This document shows positions 8,886 through 18,129 of a stretch of DNA of 54,514 nucleotides, in pieces (within the stretch, counting starts at the first letter, position 1; each line of letters starts with the position of its first letter). The notes under the pieces are model-generated. The model saw only the letters and a program-made list of their open reading frames with translations, had not been told where the DNA came from and did not search any database. The position numbers and the translations under genes were made by a program. The DNA is from Cellvibrionales bacterium UBA4451 (GTDB lineage Bacteria > Pseudomonadota > Gammaproteobacteria > Pseudomonadales > Porticoccaceae), in NCBI GenBank assembly GCA_002390285.1, contig DGPB01000005.1, positions 1 to 54,514 on the forward strand. The letters are read 5' to 3'.

Positions 8886-9532
8886 TGAAAGCATTTACTG
8901 TACATAAAGGGCTTGTGGCTGGAATTGATCGCGCCAACGTTGATACTGACATGATTATTCCTAAGCAGTTTTTAAAGTCGATTAAGCGCAGTGGCTTCGG
9001 CCCAAACTTGTTCGATGAGTTGCGTTATCTGGATGAAGGTAAGCCGGGGCAGGATTGTTCTGATCGTCCATTGAACAAAGATTTCATCCTCAACCAGCCA
9101 CGTTATAAAGGCGCCTCTGTATTGTTGACCCGTGATAATTTTGGTTGTGGCTCCAGTCGTGAGCATGCGCCATGGGCGATGGAAGACTATGGGTTCCGGG
9201 CTGTTATTGGTCCTAGCTTTGCGGATATATTCTTCAATAATTGCTTTAAGATCGGCCTTTTACCTGTTGTTTTAAAAGGAAGTATAGTTGACAGGCTGTT
9301 TTCGGAAGTTGAGGAAAATGAAGGCTATGAGTTGACGGTAGACTTGCCGCGTCAGGTGGTGGTTACCCCTTCTGGAGAAGAGTTCCTTTTTGATGTAGAC
9401 GAGTTTGGTAAGGGCTGTTTACTTGAAGGGTTGGATGAAATTGGCTTGACCTTGAATGATTTGGACACCATTCGTGCCTATGAAGCGGCGCGGGAGAAAG
9501 ATACGCCCTGGCTATTCGGTGCCATTAAGTAA
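8885..9532 (+). CDS. leuD: 3-isopropylmalate dehydratase small subunit
   Basis: The swivel-domain partner of LeuC, supplying the substrate-binding part of isopropylmalate isomerase. Its 215 residues include the typical VDTDMIIPKQFLKSI near the N-terminus, NFGCGSSREHAPWA at about residue 80, and IGPSFADIFFNNCFKIGLLP at about 105. The ATG at 8885 uses the last A of the leuC stop codon. leuB follows after a 63-base spacer. Length and motifs are normal for the family. Confidence 0.96.
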   Translation: MKAFTVHKGLVAGIDRANVDTDMIIPKQFLKSIKRSGFGPNLFDELRYLDEGKPGQDCSDRPLNKDFILNQPRYKGASVLLTRDNFGCGSSREHAPWAMEDYGFRAVIGPSFADIFFNNCFKIGLLPVVLKGSIVDRLFSEVEENEGYELTVDLPRQVVVTPSGEEFLFDVDEFGKGCLLEGLDEIGLTLNDLDTIRAYEAAREKDTPWLFGAIK

Positions 9533-9595
9533 AATGTTTTGTAAATAAAGCATTTAAACAGAACTGGAAAGTAGCCCGGTTAAGGAAGTTTGTAA

Positions 9596-10672
9596 ATGAG
9601 TAAGAAAGTATTGATTCTTAAGGGCGACTATATCGGCCCTGAGATTGTAGATGAAGCCGTTAAGGTGTTGAAAAAGGTCGACCAGAAATTCTCTCTAGGC
9701 ATCGAGCTGGAAGAAGGTTTGCTCGGTGGTGCTGCGTACGATGAGGTGGGTGAACCATGCCCCGAGAAGACATTGGAGCAAGGTCGTCAAAGTGATGCCA
9801 TTTTGATGGGCTCTGTCGGTGGACCCAAGTGGGATGAGGTGGATCGCGACCTTCGTCCTGAAAAAGGATTGTTGAAGCTACGATCTGGTCTAGAGCTGTT
9901 TGGTAACTTGCGCCCAGCGATTCTGTATCCACAGCTGGCAGATGCCTCTTCGCTCAAACCAGAGATTGTTGCTGGTCTGAATATTTTGATTGTCCGGGAG
10001 TTGACCGGCGGTATTTATTTCGGTGAACCCCGCGGTATTCGTGTGCTGGAGAATGGTGAGCGAGAAGGTTATAACACTTACAAATATTGTGAATCTGAAA
10101 TCCGTCGTATTGGTAAGGTGGCATTTGAAGCCGCCATGGTCCGAGATAAGCGTGTTTGTTCCGTGGATAAGGCTAATGTGCTTGAGGCAACCATACTGTG
10201 GCGTGAAATCATGGAAGAGGTTGCTAAAGACTACCCTGAAGTAACCCTAAGCCACATGTATGTGGACAATGCGGCTATGCAGTTGGTGAGGGCGCCCAAG
10301 CAGTTTGATGTGGTGGTGACCGGGAATATGTTTGGCGATATTTTATCCGATGCCGCAGCAATGCTGACGGGTTCGATTGGCATGTTGCCTTCCGCGTCTC
10401 TGGATAAGGACGGCAAAGGCCTTTATGAGCCTTGCCATGGTTCTGCGCCGGATATTGCGGGGCAGGGTGTGGCCAATCCCTTGGCGACGATATTATCTGT
10501 TGCCATGATGTTGCGTTATTCGTTGGATGCGCCAGAGGCGGCTGATGCTATTGAAGTTGCCGTTAGTAAAGTGTTGGATATGGGGTTGCGTACGCCCGAT
10601 ATTTATACAGAGGGAACACGTAAAGTGGGCACCTCTGAGATGGGTGATGCGGTGGTCCAGTGCTTTATGTAA
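9596..10672 (+). CDS. leuB: 3-isopropylmalate dehydrogenase
   Basis: NAD-dependent oxidative decarboxylation of 3-isopropylmalate to 2-oxoisocaproate, the third step of the leucine branch. The 358-residue product has GDYIGPEIV at the N-terminus, the substrate arginines in RPEKGLLKLRSGLELFGNLRP, and RELTGGIYFGEPRG near residue 134. The metal/NAD motifs are SHMYVDNAAMQLV, GNMFGDILSDAAAMLTGSIGMLPSAS and HGSAPDIAGQGVANP. One small departure: the first motif reads KGDYIGPEI where the family usually has GDGIGPE. The ATG follows AGGAAG. It is third in the leuCDB run. Confidence 0.96.
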   Translation: MSKKVLILKGDYIGPEIVDEAVKVLKKVDQKFSLGIELEEGLLGGAAYDEVGEPCPEKTLEQGRQSDAILMGSVGGPKWDEVDRDLRPEKGLLKLRSGLELFGNLRPAILYPQLADASSLKPEIVAGLNILIVRELTGGIYFGEPRGIRVLENGEREGYNTYKYCESEIRRIGKVAFEAAMVRDKRVCSVDKANVLEATILWREIMEEVAKDYPEVTLSHMYVDNAAMQLVRAPKQFDVVVTGNMFGDILSDAAAMLTGSIGMLPSASLDKDGKGLYEPCHGSAPDIAGQGVANPLATILSVAMMLRYSLDAPEAADAIEVAVSKVLDMGLRTPDIYTEGTRKVGTSEMGDAVVQCFM

Positions 10673-10778
10673 AGTTACGCTATAAGCTGGCGAGTTTGCC
10701 CCTTTTATGAGTGCAAGTTGTTAGCAAAAATAAATCTAAAGTGATTTATTATAAATATTACTTAATTGGTTGAATATA

Positions 10779-11894
10779 ATGAATAAAGTAGGTTTTGTTG
10801 GTTGGCGCGGAATGGTTGGTTCGGTGCTGATGGATCGTATGATTCAGGAGAATGACTTTGCCGATATTGAGCCAATATTCTTCACCACATCACAGCTGGG
10901 GCAACCTGGTCCCAATGTTGGAAAGGATGTGGCTCCGTTACAGGATGCGAACGATATTGAATCCTTGAGAAGGCTGGACATTATCGTGACCTGCCAAGGT
11001 GGAGATTACACTAAGGCCGTTTATCCCGAGCTTCGTAAAGCCGGTTGGAATGGTTATTGGATTGACGCTGCCTCTGCATTGCGGATGGCCGATGATGCAT
11101 TGATTGTATTGGATCCAGTGAATCTGGCCGTGATCAAAGATGGTATTACCAGTGGGGCCAAGAACTTCATTGGTGGTAACTGTACGGTTAGTCTGATGTT
11201 GATGGGCTTGGGTGGCCTGTTTAATCAGGGTTTGGTGGAGTGGACATCTGCCATGACTTACCAGGCCGCCTCGGGTGCTGGTGCGCAGAATATGCGCGAA
11301 CTGATTGGTCAGATGGGTTCCATTGAGCAATCTGTTTCCCCTGAGCTGGCCGATCCGGCATCAGCTATTCTGGAAATTGATCGAAAAGTAGCAGCTACCA
11401 TGCGTGGCAGTGATTTTCCTACCAATAACTTTGGTGCGCCATTGGCAGGCAGCTTGCTGCCCTGGATTGATGTGCAGCTGGAAAATGGCCAGAGCAAGGA
11501 AGAGTGGAAAGGGCAGTCAGAAACTAACAAGATTCTTGGTCGCTCTGGCGATTCATTGATTCCTGTAGATGGTCTTTGTGTTCGCATTGGTGCTATGCGC
11601 TGTCATAGTCAGGCTTTAACCATCAAGCTGACCAAGAATGTACCCATGGATGAGATTGAAGCAATGTTGGCTGAGGCCAATGATTGGGTCAAAGTGGTTC
11701 CCAATGACCGCGAGGCTACATTGCAGCAGTTAACTCCTGCAGCCGTGACTGGGCATTTACATGTACCGGTTGGTCGCCTGAGAAAAATGAATATGGGGGA
11801 TGACTACCTTTCCGCTTTTACTGTTGGAGACCAGCTGTTATGGGGTGCGGCAGAACCACTTCGTCGAGTGCTGAAAATCTTGTTGGAAGCTTGA
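10779..11894 (+). CDS. asd: Aspartate-semialdehyde dehydrogenase
   Basis: It reduces aspartyl phosphate to aspartate semialdehyde with NADPH, the branch point to lysine/diaminopimelate, threonine and methionine. The N-terminal dinucleotide motif is VGFVGWRGMVGSVLMDRM. The catalytic cysteine lies in FIGGNCTVSLMLMGLGGLF, followed by TYQAASGAGAQNMREL. The C-terminal RIGAMRCHSQALTIKL carries substrate-binding residues. These match the Gram-negative type-1 Asd. I use the ATG at 10779 (MNKVGFVG; 371 residues); a TTG at 10770 would add three. It follows leuB after 106 bases, as in Pseudomonas. Confidence 0.96.
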   Translation: MNKVGFVGWRGMVGSVLMDRMIQENDFADIEPIFFTTSQLGQPGPNVGKDVAPLQDANDIESLRRLDIIVTCQGGDYTKAVYPELRKAGWNGYWIDAASALRMADDALIVLDPVNLAVIKDGITSGAKNFIGGNCTVSLMLMGLGGLFNQGLVEWTSAMTYQAASGAGAQNMRELIGQMGSIEQSVSPELADPASAILEIDRKVAATMRGSDFPTNNFGAPLAGSLLPWIDVQLENGQSKEEWKGQSETNKILGRSGDSLIPVDGLCVRIGAMRCHSQALTIKLTKNVPMDEIEAMLAEANDWVKVVPNDREATLQQLTPAAVTGHLHVPVGRLRKMNMGDDYLSAFTVGDQLLWGAAEPLRRVLKILLEA

Positions 11895-12124
11895 TCTAAG
11901 AGACGTTTGTTCGCCGCAGCTTTGCTGTTTTGTGCAATTGATCATAAATCTACACTACGAATAGCCGGATTTATCGAAATTTTGCGGTTACAGTGGTTGA
12001 ACAATTCCTTTTAGTCATAAATACTTGCATCTGCCATCCAATAATGGGGTTATTGGGCATCTGCTATGCTGTAATACCTACGTAGGAGAGGCCTATCCTG
12101 ACAAGGCAACACAGGGAATACATC

Positions 12125-14395
12125 ATGAAGTTGCGCTATTTGATCTTGACAGTCGGTTTGCTTGGCTCGCTGTTCGCTAATACTGTTTTTGCTCTTGGGT
12201 TGGGTGAGATAAAACTGAACTCATCCTTGAACGAGCCCCTCGATATGGAGATCGAACTGCTTAATGTGGGCGACCTTGGTGAACTTGAGATGTTGGTCGG
12301 TTTGGGTTCCAGGCAGGATTTCGAACAAGCTGGTGTTGAAAGATTGTTCTTGCTCACTGATTTGCGTTTTAAGGTTGATCTGACCACCCCGAATAAGCCT
12401 GTCATTCATGTTACATCTCGCAAGCCAATCCGTGAGCCATACTTAGACTTTTTGGTCGAAATTCTGTGGCCAACAGGCCGGCTGTTGAGAGAATACACTC
12501 TGCTGCTTGATCTCCCACTTTATGCAACGGAGTCCCTCTCAGCAAAAAAGATTGAGGCTGCGAGCCAAAGCTCGCAGCGCGAAGCTCAATCTGGCAATCA
12601 GACTCAAAGTCGACCCAAAGAAGCTGTATCTCCTTCAGTAGGTATGTCGTCACTCGCTGCAGGTGATGGCGAATATAAGGTCAACTCGGGTGATACTGTT
12701 TGGGGTATTGCCAAAAAAATCAAGCCAAGTGATGCTTCTCTGCAACAAACCATGCTGGCAATCAAGCAATATAATGCCCACGCATTTATCAATGACAATA
12801 TTAATTTACTTAAAAAAGGCGCCATTATCCGGTTGCCTGAAGGGAGTGATATTGCCAGCTTGGGTCATAATCAGGCCGTTTCTGACATTGCTCTTGAAAC
12901 TGCGGCGCTGGAAGACGCTAAAGTGATGACGGCGCCACAGTTAGATGCCTCTGATGATGTAGTGGAAGCAACTTCAGTCATACAAGATGCAGGCGGTGGA
13001 CAGCTAAAACTGGCTACCTTGGATCAGGATCAAGCTCCGGCTTTGAGTGGCGTTGGTGGTAATGGTTCAGGCACAGGTGGGGCTGATAGCAATGTTCTAC
13101 AGAATGACGTTTCTACTGTTCAAGAAGAGCTGGATAAAACCCAGCGTGAAAATACCGAATTAAAAGCTCGTCTGGCCAACCTAGAAGAGCAGGTTGCCAC
13201 AATGAGCCGCCTTGTAGAAATAAACGACGATTCCTTTCGAGCTGTTCAGGTGGCATCCCAGCAAGCATCTGAGTTAGACGATTCTTCAACACCTACAGCG
13301 GATAACCTTGAACAAGACATTGCTGCCCAACCTCAATCATCCACTTCAGAGAAAGAAGAAGGCTTTAATTTGTCGGCCTGGATGGATATGTTGTTGTACC
13401 CATTAATTGCTTTATTGGCGCTTCTTTTGGCTATTGTATTGTTTTTTAGAAACCGCAAGCACGATGAGGATGAATCGGAAGAGCTCTCTCTGCGGTCACT
13501 GGTGGATGAACAGGAACCTGAGCCGGAAGAAGAGATAGAAGAAATAGACGATGTCTTCAGTGAAAAAGAACTGGAAGTTCTTGCTGAGGTTGTTCCAGAA
13601 TTTGATGAACAGGAACTAAAAGCGTTTGAAGAGCTGGAGCTTGCAGAGGGAGAAAAGGTTAACCCAGAGGGTGAAGCGGAAATCTACCTTTCTCTGGGTA
13701 ACTATCAGCAGGCTGAAACAGTCCTAATAAATGCCATTGACGAAGATCCAAGCAACACCGCACTGCGGCTGAAGTTGTTGGAGGTCCATGTGAATGCAAA
13801 CGATCTGAAGAAGTTTGATGCCCAGAGTATTGCATTGGCTGCACTAAATGATGCAAGCGCTGATGCTAAGGCTGTTTCACTCAGGTCTGAACTAACACCT
13901 GAACCATTGGCCTCAGAACCCGAGCAAGAAGATGCTGATAATGATGATTCTGCCACAGGGGAACTCACGGCAGATTTGGAAAAAGTCGAAGATGAATCGA
14001 CTTCTTCCGATGTTTCAGAAGAAGTGTCGCATAGCACAGAAGCCGACTTTGATTTGGATCTGGACTTAGCTGATGTGGACATTGATTCTCTCGTATTAGA
14101 AATTGATGCTGATATCGGTGATATTGACTTTGATGATGCCGAGGCCCAGATTGAAGTGGACGTTCAACCTGAGGACGCTACAGAAGAATTGGTCGTTGAA
14201 AGTGCCGATGATTTTGATGGCGGCGCAGACATATTAGAGGGCATTGATGAATGTGCCACTAAGCTGGAACTTGCTGAGGCTTATCTCGAAATGGGTGATA
14301 TTGACGGTGCTCGGGCTATCCTTGATGAAGTGGTTTCAGAAGGTAGTGAAGCCCAGCAGAATAAGGCCCGCGAATTACTTGAGGCTGTTACCTGA
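12125..14395 (+). CDS. fimV: FimV/HubP-type polar landmark protein
   Basis: FimV proteins are inner-membrane, peptidoglycan-binding hubs at the cell pole that organise type IV pili, chemosensory and chromosome-anchoring proteins. The 756-residue product has a signal sequence (residues 1-23, ending VFALG) and the FimV N-terminal domain with GEIKLNSSLNEPL. A LysM domain spans about 182-237, with a Gly-rich linker and short coiled coil at about 330-365. One membrane span lies near 420-443 (YPLIALLALLLAIVLFF). The long, very acidic cytoplasmic part holds a TPR-like segment (about 517-565). The C-terminal FimV domain (about 709-752) reads KLELAEAYLEMGDIDGARAIL. No pilus genes are in the window. 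Acidic, low-complexity residues dominate 575-705. Confidence 0.93.
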   Translation: MKLRYLILTVGLLGSLFANTVFALGLGEIKLNSSLNEPLDMEIELLNVGDLGELEMLVGLGSRQDFEQAGVERLFLLTDLRFKVDLTTPNKPVIHVTSRKPIREPYLDFLVEILWPTGRLLREYTLLLDLPLYATESLSAKKIEAASQSSQREAQSGNQTQSRPKEAVSPSVGMSSLAAGDGEYKVNSGDTVWGIAKKIKPSDASLQQTMLAIKQYNAHAFINDNINLLKKGAIIRLPEGSDIASLGHNQAVSDIALETAALEDAKVMTAPQLDASDDVVEATSVIQDAGGGQLKLATLDQDQAPALSGVGGNGSGTGGADSNVLQNDVSTVQEELDKTQRENTELKARLANLEEQVATMSRLVEINDDSFRAVQVASQQASELDDSSTPTADNLEQDIAAQPQSSTSEKEEGFNLSAWMDMLLYPLIALLALLLAIVLFFRNRKHDEDESEELSLRSLVDEQEPEPEEEIEEIDDVFSEKELEVLAEVVPEFDEQELKAFEELELAEGEKVNPEGEAEIYLSLGNYQQAETVLINAIDEDPSNTALRLKLLEVHVNANDLKKFDAQSIALAALNDASADAKAVSLRSELTPEPLASEPEQEDADNDDSATGELTADLEKVEDESTSSDVSEEVSHSTEADFDLDLDLADVDIDSLVLEIDADIGDIDFDDAEAQIEVDVQPEDATEELVVESADDFDGGADILEGIDECATKLELAEAYLEMGDIDGARAILDEVVSEGSEAQQNKARELLEAVT

Positions 14396-14400
14396 TTGAC

Positions 14401-15264
14401 TTGAATTCTTGTGATTCCTGGCAGTATTTGACCAATGGCTTAGTGCCTGATGGCGAGCAGCTACCAGAAGGGATCAAACGTATAGCAGCTGCCGTCGAAT
14501 ATGACGGCAGTTCTTTTTGTGGATGGCAGCGACAAACCCATAGCCCTAGTGTTCAGGCGGAAATTGAAGCCGCCTTAACGACGGTTGCCAACCATCCCAT
14601 CACGGTTTCCTGTGCCGGTAGAACAGATACTGGTGTTCATGGAACCAATCAAATTATTCATTTTGATACTGCTGCGGAGCGTGGGTCACGCAACTGGTTA
14701 TTGGGTGCAAATGCCAACCTACCTTTTGGTATCCGCGTTCACTGGGTTGAGGAAAAATCAGCTCAATTTCATGCGCGCTTCAGCGCTACGGCTAGAACTT
14801 ATCGCTATTTGATTGCTAATCAATCCCAGCGCCCCGCAATTTTTCATCATGGATTGACATGGGAGAAGAAGCCGCTGAACGAGACGCTGATGAACTTGGC
14901 GGCTCGGCAGCTGTTAGGGGAGCGGGACTTTAGTTCATTTCGCGCAGCCGGTTGTCAGTCACGTTCGCCTAACCGAAATGTACATAAAGTGGATGTTTGG
15001 CGGCAGGGCGAGTTGGTGATTGTAGAGATAGTTGCCAATGCTTTTTTACATCATATGGTCAGAAATATTGCGGGAAGCTTAATCAGTATTGGTTGTGGTG
15101 AGCGGTCAGTTGATTGGCTTGGCACGTTGTTGCAAAAGCGTGATAGAACTCAGGCGCCAGCTACGGCGCCGGCTAATGGGTTGTATCTGGTCCAGGTCAA
15201 TTACCCTGATCACTTCAACATGCCTGAATTCACTCTTGGGCCACAATTGGTCTGTCCGGTTTAA
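14401..15264 (+). CDS. truA: tRNA pseudouridine(38-40) synthase TruA
   Basis: TruA isomerises U38, U39 and U40 in the anticodon stem-loop of many tRNAs. The motifs are typical: VEYDGSSFCGWQRQ near residue 32, the catalytic aspartate in SCAGRTDTGVHGTNQ near 80, ARFSATARTYRYLI and FLHHMVRNIAGSLI. There is no in-frame ATG at the expected start. Possible starts are TTG 14401, TTG 14428 or GTG 14443; the last would still precede the conserved IKRIAAAVEYDG. I give the longest form (287 residues) with low certainty about the first 14. It begins six bases after the fimV stop, so expression probably depends on fimV transcription. A strong terminator follows. Confidence 0.93.
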   Translation: MNSCDSWQYLTNGLVPDGEQLPEGIKRIAAAVEYDGSSFCGWQRQTHSPSVQAEIEAALTTVANHPITVSCAGRTDTGVHGTNQIIHFDTAAERGSRNWLLGANANLPFGIRVHWVEEKSAQFHARFSATARTYRYLIANQSQRPAIFHHGLTWEKKPLNETLMNLAARQLLGERDFSSFRAAGCQSRSPNRNVHKVDVWRQGELVIVEIVANAFLHHMVRNIAGSLISIGCGERSVDWLGTLLQKRDRTQAPATAPANGLYLVQVNYPDHFNMPEFTLGPQLVCPV

Positions 15265-15279
15265 TGGTACCGAAGCCAT

Positions 15280-15309
15280 AGGGATCGATAGGCGGGCCGA
15301 TCCCTTTTT
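15280..15309 (+). terminator. Rho-independent terminator after truA
   Basis: AGGGATCG (15280-15287) pairs perfectly with CGATCCCT (15298-15305) across a 10-base loop and runs straight into TTTT. It ends the fimV-truA transcript. The trpF promoter overlaps its 3' side. Confidence 0.85.
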
Positions 15310-15317
15310 GCTACAAT
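15309..15317 (+). promoter_or_regulatory. Extended -10 promoter for trpF-trpB-trpA
   Basis: TGCTACAAT (15309-15317) is an extended -10 (TGn followed by TACAAT) directly after the truA terminator T-run and 26 bases before the trpF GTG. No good -35 box is visible, as is common for extended -10 promoters. The start of transcription would fall near 15324, leaving a leader too short for a classical trp attenuator. Confidence 0.55.
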
Positions 15318-15342
15318 CCGCGCCTTACAATTGGACGACACG

Positions 15343-15996
15343 GTGAATAAACCCGTTGTGAACAAAACCCGAGTTAAGATTTGTGGAATCACCCGAGTTG
15401 AAGATGCTCGAGCGGCAGCGACTGCTGGCGCTGATGCTATTGGCTTGGTTTTTTACGCCAAAAGTGCCCGTTATGTTGAGTGCCCTGTTGCTGCGGACAT
15501 AGCGCGTGCTGTAGGCCCATTTGTGACGGTAGTCGGTTTGTTTGTGAATGCCGCCGAGGATCAAGTGATATCAACGCTGGAAGAGGTTGACCTTGATTTG
15601 CTGCAGTTCCATGGTGATGAGGACGAAGCTTATTGTCGGCAGTTTGATCGGCCCTATATTAAAGCTATTCGCATGGAGCCAGAGCTAGATGTAGTAGAGG
15701 TTATGTCCAGATACCCCTCTGCCAGCGGGTTTTTGTTTGATGCTTGGAATAAGCACAAGTATGGAGGCACAGGCGAGATCTTTGATTGGGATCGCCTGCC
15801 ACATTCAAATGATCTTTCATATTCAAATAATAGTGCGCTTATTTTGGCCGGTGGCTTAACCCCGGACAATGTAGCGGAAGCGGTTGCTTTAACTAGCCCT
15901 TATGCTGTGGATGTAAGCGGTGGTGTTGAGATATCACCCGGTATTAAATCCGAGCAATTGATACAACAGTTTATTACCCGTGCCACGATCGGGTAA
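15343..15996 (+). CDS. trpF: Phosphoribosylanthranilate isomerase
   Basis: Converts N-(5'-phosphoribosyl)anthranilate to CdRP, the third step of tryptophan synthesis. The TIM-barrel signature is present: VKICGITRVEDARAAATAGADAIGLVF at the N-terminus with the catalytic cysteine in KICG, LLQFHGDE near residue 90, and the phosphate-binding LILAGGLTPDNVAEAV and DVSGGVEISPG. No ATG is available. GTG at 15343 is my choice (217 residues); GTG at 15358 and TTG at 15331 are alternatives. The stop is 14 bases before the trpB GTG. Confidence 0.95.
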   Translation: MNKPVVNKTRVKICGITRVEDARAAATAGADAIGLVFYAKSARYVECPVAADIARAVGPFVTVVGLFVNAAEDQVISTLEEVDLDLLQFHGDEDEAYCRQFDRPYIKAIRMEPELDVVEVMSRYPSASGFLFDAWNKHKYGGTGEIFDWDRLPHSNDLSYSNNSALILAGGLTPDNVAEAVALTSPYAVDVSGGVEISPGIKSEQLIQQFITRATIG

Positions 15997-16010
15997 CTTT
16001 GGAGGAAGTA

Positions 16011-17228
16011 GTGAACAGCAATAAATCTGTAGATTATAGTCAGGTACCTGATGCACGTGGCCACTTTGGCCCCTATGGTGGTCGGTTTGTCTCTGAAACG
16101 CTTATTTCAGCGCTTGATGAGCTTGAAGCTATTTATCGCAAGCTGAAAGATGATCCTGAGTTTCAGGCTCAGATTGACTATGATTTGGCCCATTATGTGG
16201 GTCGTCCATCACCATTGTACTTTGCCGAACGCTGGACCCGAGAAACAGGTGGAGCTCAACTCTACTTAAAGCGTGAAGACCTCAATCACACGGGTGCTCA
16301 CAAGATTAATAATACTATCGGTCAGGCTTTGTTGGCCAAACACACCGGTAAAAAGCGAGTCATTGCTGAAACAGGTGCTGGTCAGCACGGTGTTGCTACC
16401 GCGACAGTGGCTGCCCGTTTGGGGCTCGAATGCCACGTGTTTATGGGAGAGGAGGATATACACCGTCAATCCTTGAATGTGTACCGTATGAAGTTGCTGG
16501 GGGCCACCGTTATTCCTGTCACTTCCGGTTCTAAAACCCTCAAAGATGCGATGAATGAGGCAATGCGTGATTGGGTTACTAATGTCGATAACACCTTCTA
16601 CATCATTGGCACCTGCGCAGGGCCTCATCCGTATCCCGAGTTGGTACGAAACTTTCAGTCGGTAATTGGGCGTGAAGCGCGTCAGCAATCACTCGATCAG
16701 ACGGGTAAATTGCCCGATGCTCTTGTCGCTTGTGTTGGCGGTGGTTCCAATGCCATTGGGTTGTTTCATCCATTTTTGGCGGATGATTCCGTGGCGATGT
16801 ACGGTGTTGAAGCTGGAGGCTTTGGCCTTGAGACAGGAAAGCATGCTGCGCCATTGAATGATGGCATCCCCGGAATATTGCATGGTAACCGTACCTACTT
16901 GATGGAAGATGAAAACGGTCAGATCATTGAAACCCATTCAATTTCTGCTGGCTTGGACTACCCTGGTGTAGGTCCAGAGCATTCCTGGTTGAAAGATATT
17001 GGTCGGGTAAATTACGTGACCATTAATGATGATGAGGCCATGGCAGCCTTCCGAAGTCTTACTAAGGTAGAGGGCATTATGCCTGCACTGGAAACAAGTC
17101 ATGCTGTGGCTTATGCAGAAAAATTGGCTCGGGAGATGGATCCCGATCAAATAGTGATCGTCAATTTGTCTGGCCGTGGAGATAAAGATATTTTGACGGT
17201 TGCCGAGATTGACGGCATTACCGTTTAG
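16011..17228 (+). CDS. trpB: Tryptophan synthase beta chain
   Basis: The PLP-dependent beta subunit condenses indole with serine to give tryptophan. The 405-residue protein has GHFGPYGGRFVSETL near the N-terminus. The PLP-lysine is in LNHTGAHKINNTIGQALLA at about residue 90, followed by ETGAGQHGVATA and the phosphate cradle VACVGGGSNAIG. The end is VVNLSGRGDKD-like (IVNLSGRGDKDI). The start is a GTG at 16011, chosen because GGAGG lies five bases upstream; a TTG at 15999 would put the ribosome site inside the gene. It is followed by trpA after 54 bases. Confidence 0.97.
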   Translation: MNSNKSVDYSQVPDARGHFGPYGGRFVSETLISALDELEAIYRKLKDDPEFQAQIDYDLAHYVGRPSPLYFAERWTRETGGAQLYLKREDLNHTGAHKINNTIGQALLAKHTGKKRVIAETGAGQHGVATATVAARLGLECHVFMGEEDIHRQSLNVYRMKLLGATVIPVTSGSKTLKDAMNEAMRDWVTNVDNTFYIIGTCAGPHPYPELVRNFQSVIGREARQQSLDQTGKLPDALVACVGGGSNAIGLFHPFLADDSVAMYGVEAGGFGLETGKHAAPLNDGIPGILHGNRTYLMEDENGQIIETHSISAGLDYPGVGPEHSWLKDIGRVNYVTINDDEAMAAFRSLTKVEGIMPALETSHAVAYAEKLAREMDPDQIVIVNLSGRGDKDILTVAEIDGITV

Positions 17229-17282
17229 CCACCGTGTATTTCAATATTACCTTTGTGTGTTTCAATAACTGGAAAATTGCTA

Positions 17283-18098
17283 GTGAACAGAATTAAGCAA
17301 CGCTTTGAATCCCTCCGTCAGCAAGGTCGAAAGGCTCTGATTCCCTATGTGGTCCTCGGCGACCCCGCCAAGGATGTTACCTTGCCGGTGATGCATGCAT
17401 TGGTAGAGAGCGGAGCCGATATTATTGAACTGGGTGTGCCCTTTTCTGACCCCTCGGCGGAAGGGCCCGTCATCCAGAAAGCCCACGAGAGAGCGTTAAG
17501 CAATGGTAGTAGTCTTCGTGACGCACTGGCATTAGTGAAGCAGTTTCGCGAGACAGATAGCGTTACCCCCGTGTTGTTGATGGGCTACGCCAACCCCATC
17601 GAACGAATGGGTTATGAGTCCTTTGTTGAGAAGGCTATCGAATCAGGTGTGGATGCCGTATTGACAGTGGACTTGCCCCCGGAAGAGGCTGAAGAGTTCA
17701 ATGAGCAGCTGAAAGAGGCGGGTTTGGAAAATATCTTTTTGATAGCGCCAACAAGTACACATGAGCGTCAGAAGATGGTGGCCAACATGGCTGGGGGCTT
17801 CATTTATTACGTGTCACTTAAAGGTGTGACCGGTGCGGGCCACCTCGATCTGGATTCAGTTAGAGCGAATGTGACACACATTCGCTCATTGACCGAACTA
17901 CCAGTCTGTGTAGGATTCGGTATTAAAGATGGCGCTTCTGCTCGAGCGGTTGCTGAGTTATCAGATGGCGCAGTGGTAGGCAGCGTTGTGGTTAACCAAA
18001 TTGCTGAGTTGGCGGAGAAAGGAGAAGCCGATCCAGCCATTTATGCCAAAGCTGTTTCAGCTATTATTGCTGATATGCGTAAAGCGCTAGATAGCTAA
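17283..18098 (+). CDS. trpA: Tryptophan synthase alpha chain
   Basis: The alpha subunit cleaves indole-3-glycerol phosphate to indole, which is channelled to TrpB. It is a 271-residue TIM barrel, beginning at a GTG at 17283 so that numbering coincides with E. coli TrpA. The catalytic Glu49 is present in IIELGVPFSDP. The usual catalytic Asp60 is Glu here (PSAEGPVIQ instead of MADGPxIQ). Other landmarks are normal: LLMGYANPIERMG, VDLPPEE, YYVSLKGVTGAG and the phosphate loop VGFGIKDGASA. A start at 17253 would add ten residues unlike the family. accD follows 31 bases downstream. Confidence 0.96.
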   Translation: MNRIKQRFESLRQQGRKALIPYVVLGDPAKDVTLPVMHALVESGADIIELGVPFSDPSAEGPVIQKAHERALSNGSSLRDALALVKQFRETDSVTPVLLMGYANPIERMGYESFVEKAIESGVDAVLTVDLPPEEAEEFNEQLKEAGLENIFLIAPTSTHERQKMVANMAGGFIYYVSLKGVTGAGHLDLDSVRANVTHIRSLTELPVCVGFGIKDGASARAVAELSDGAVVGSVVVNQIAELAEKGEADPAIYAKAVSAIIADMRKALDS

Positions 18099-18129
18099 TG
18101 GCAACGTACCCTAGATAACGGAAATAACT

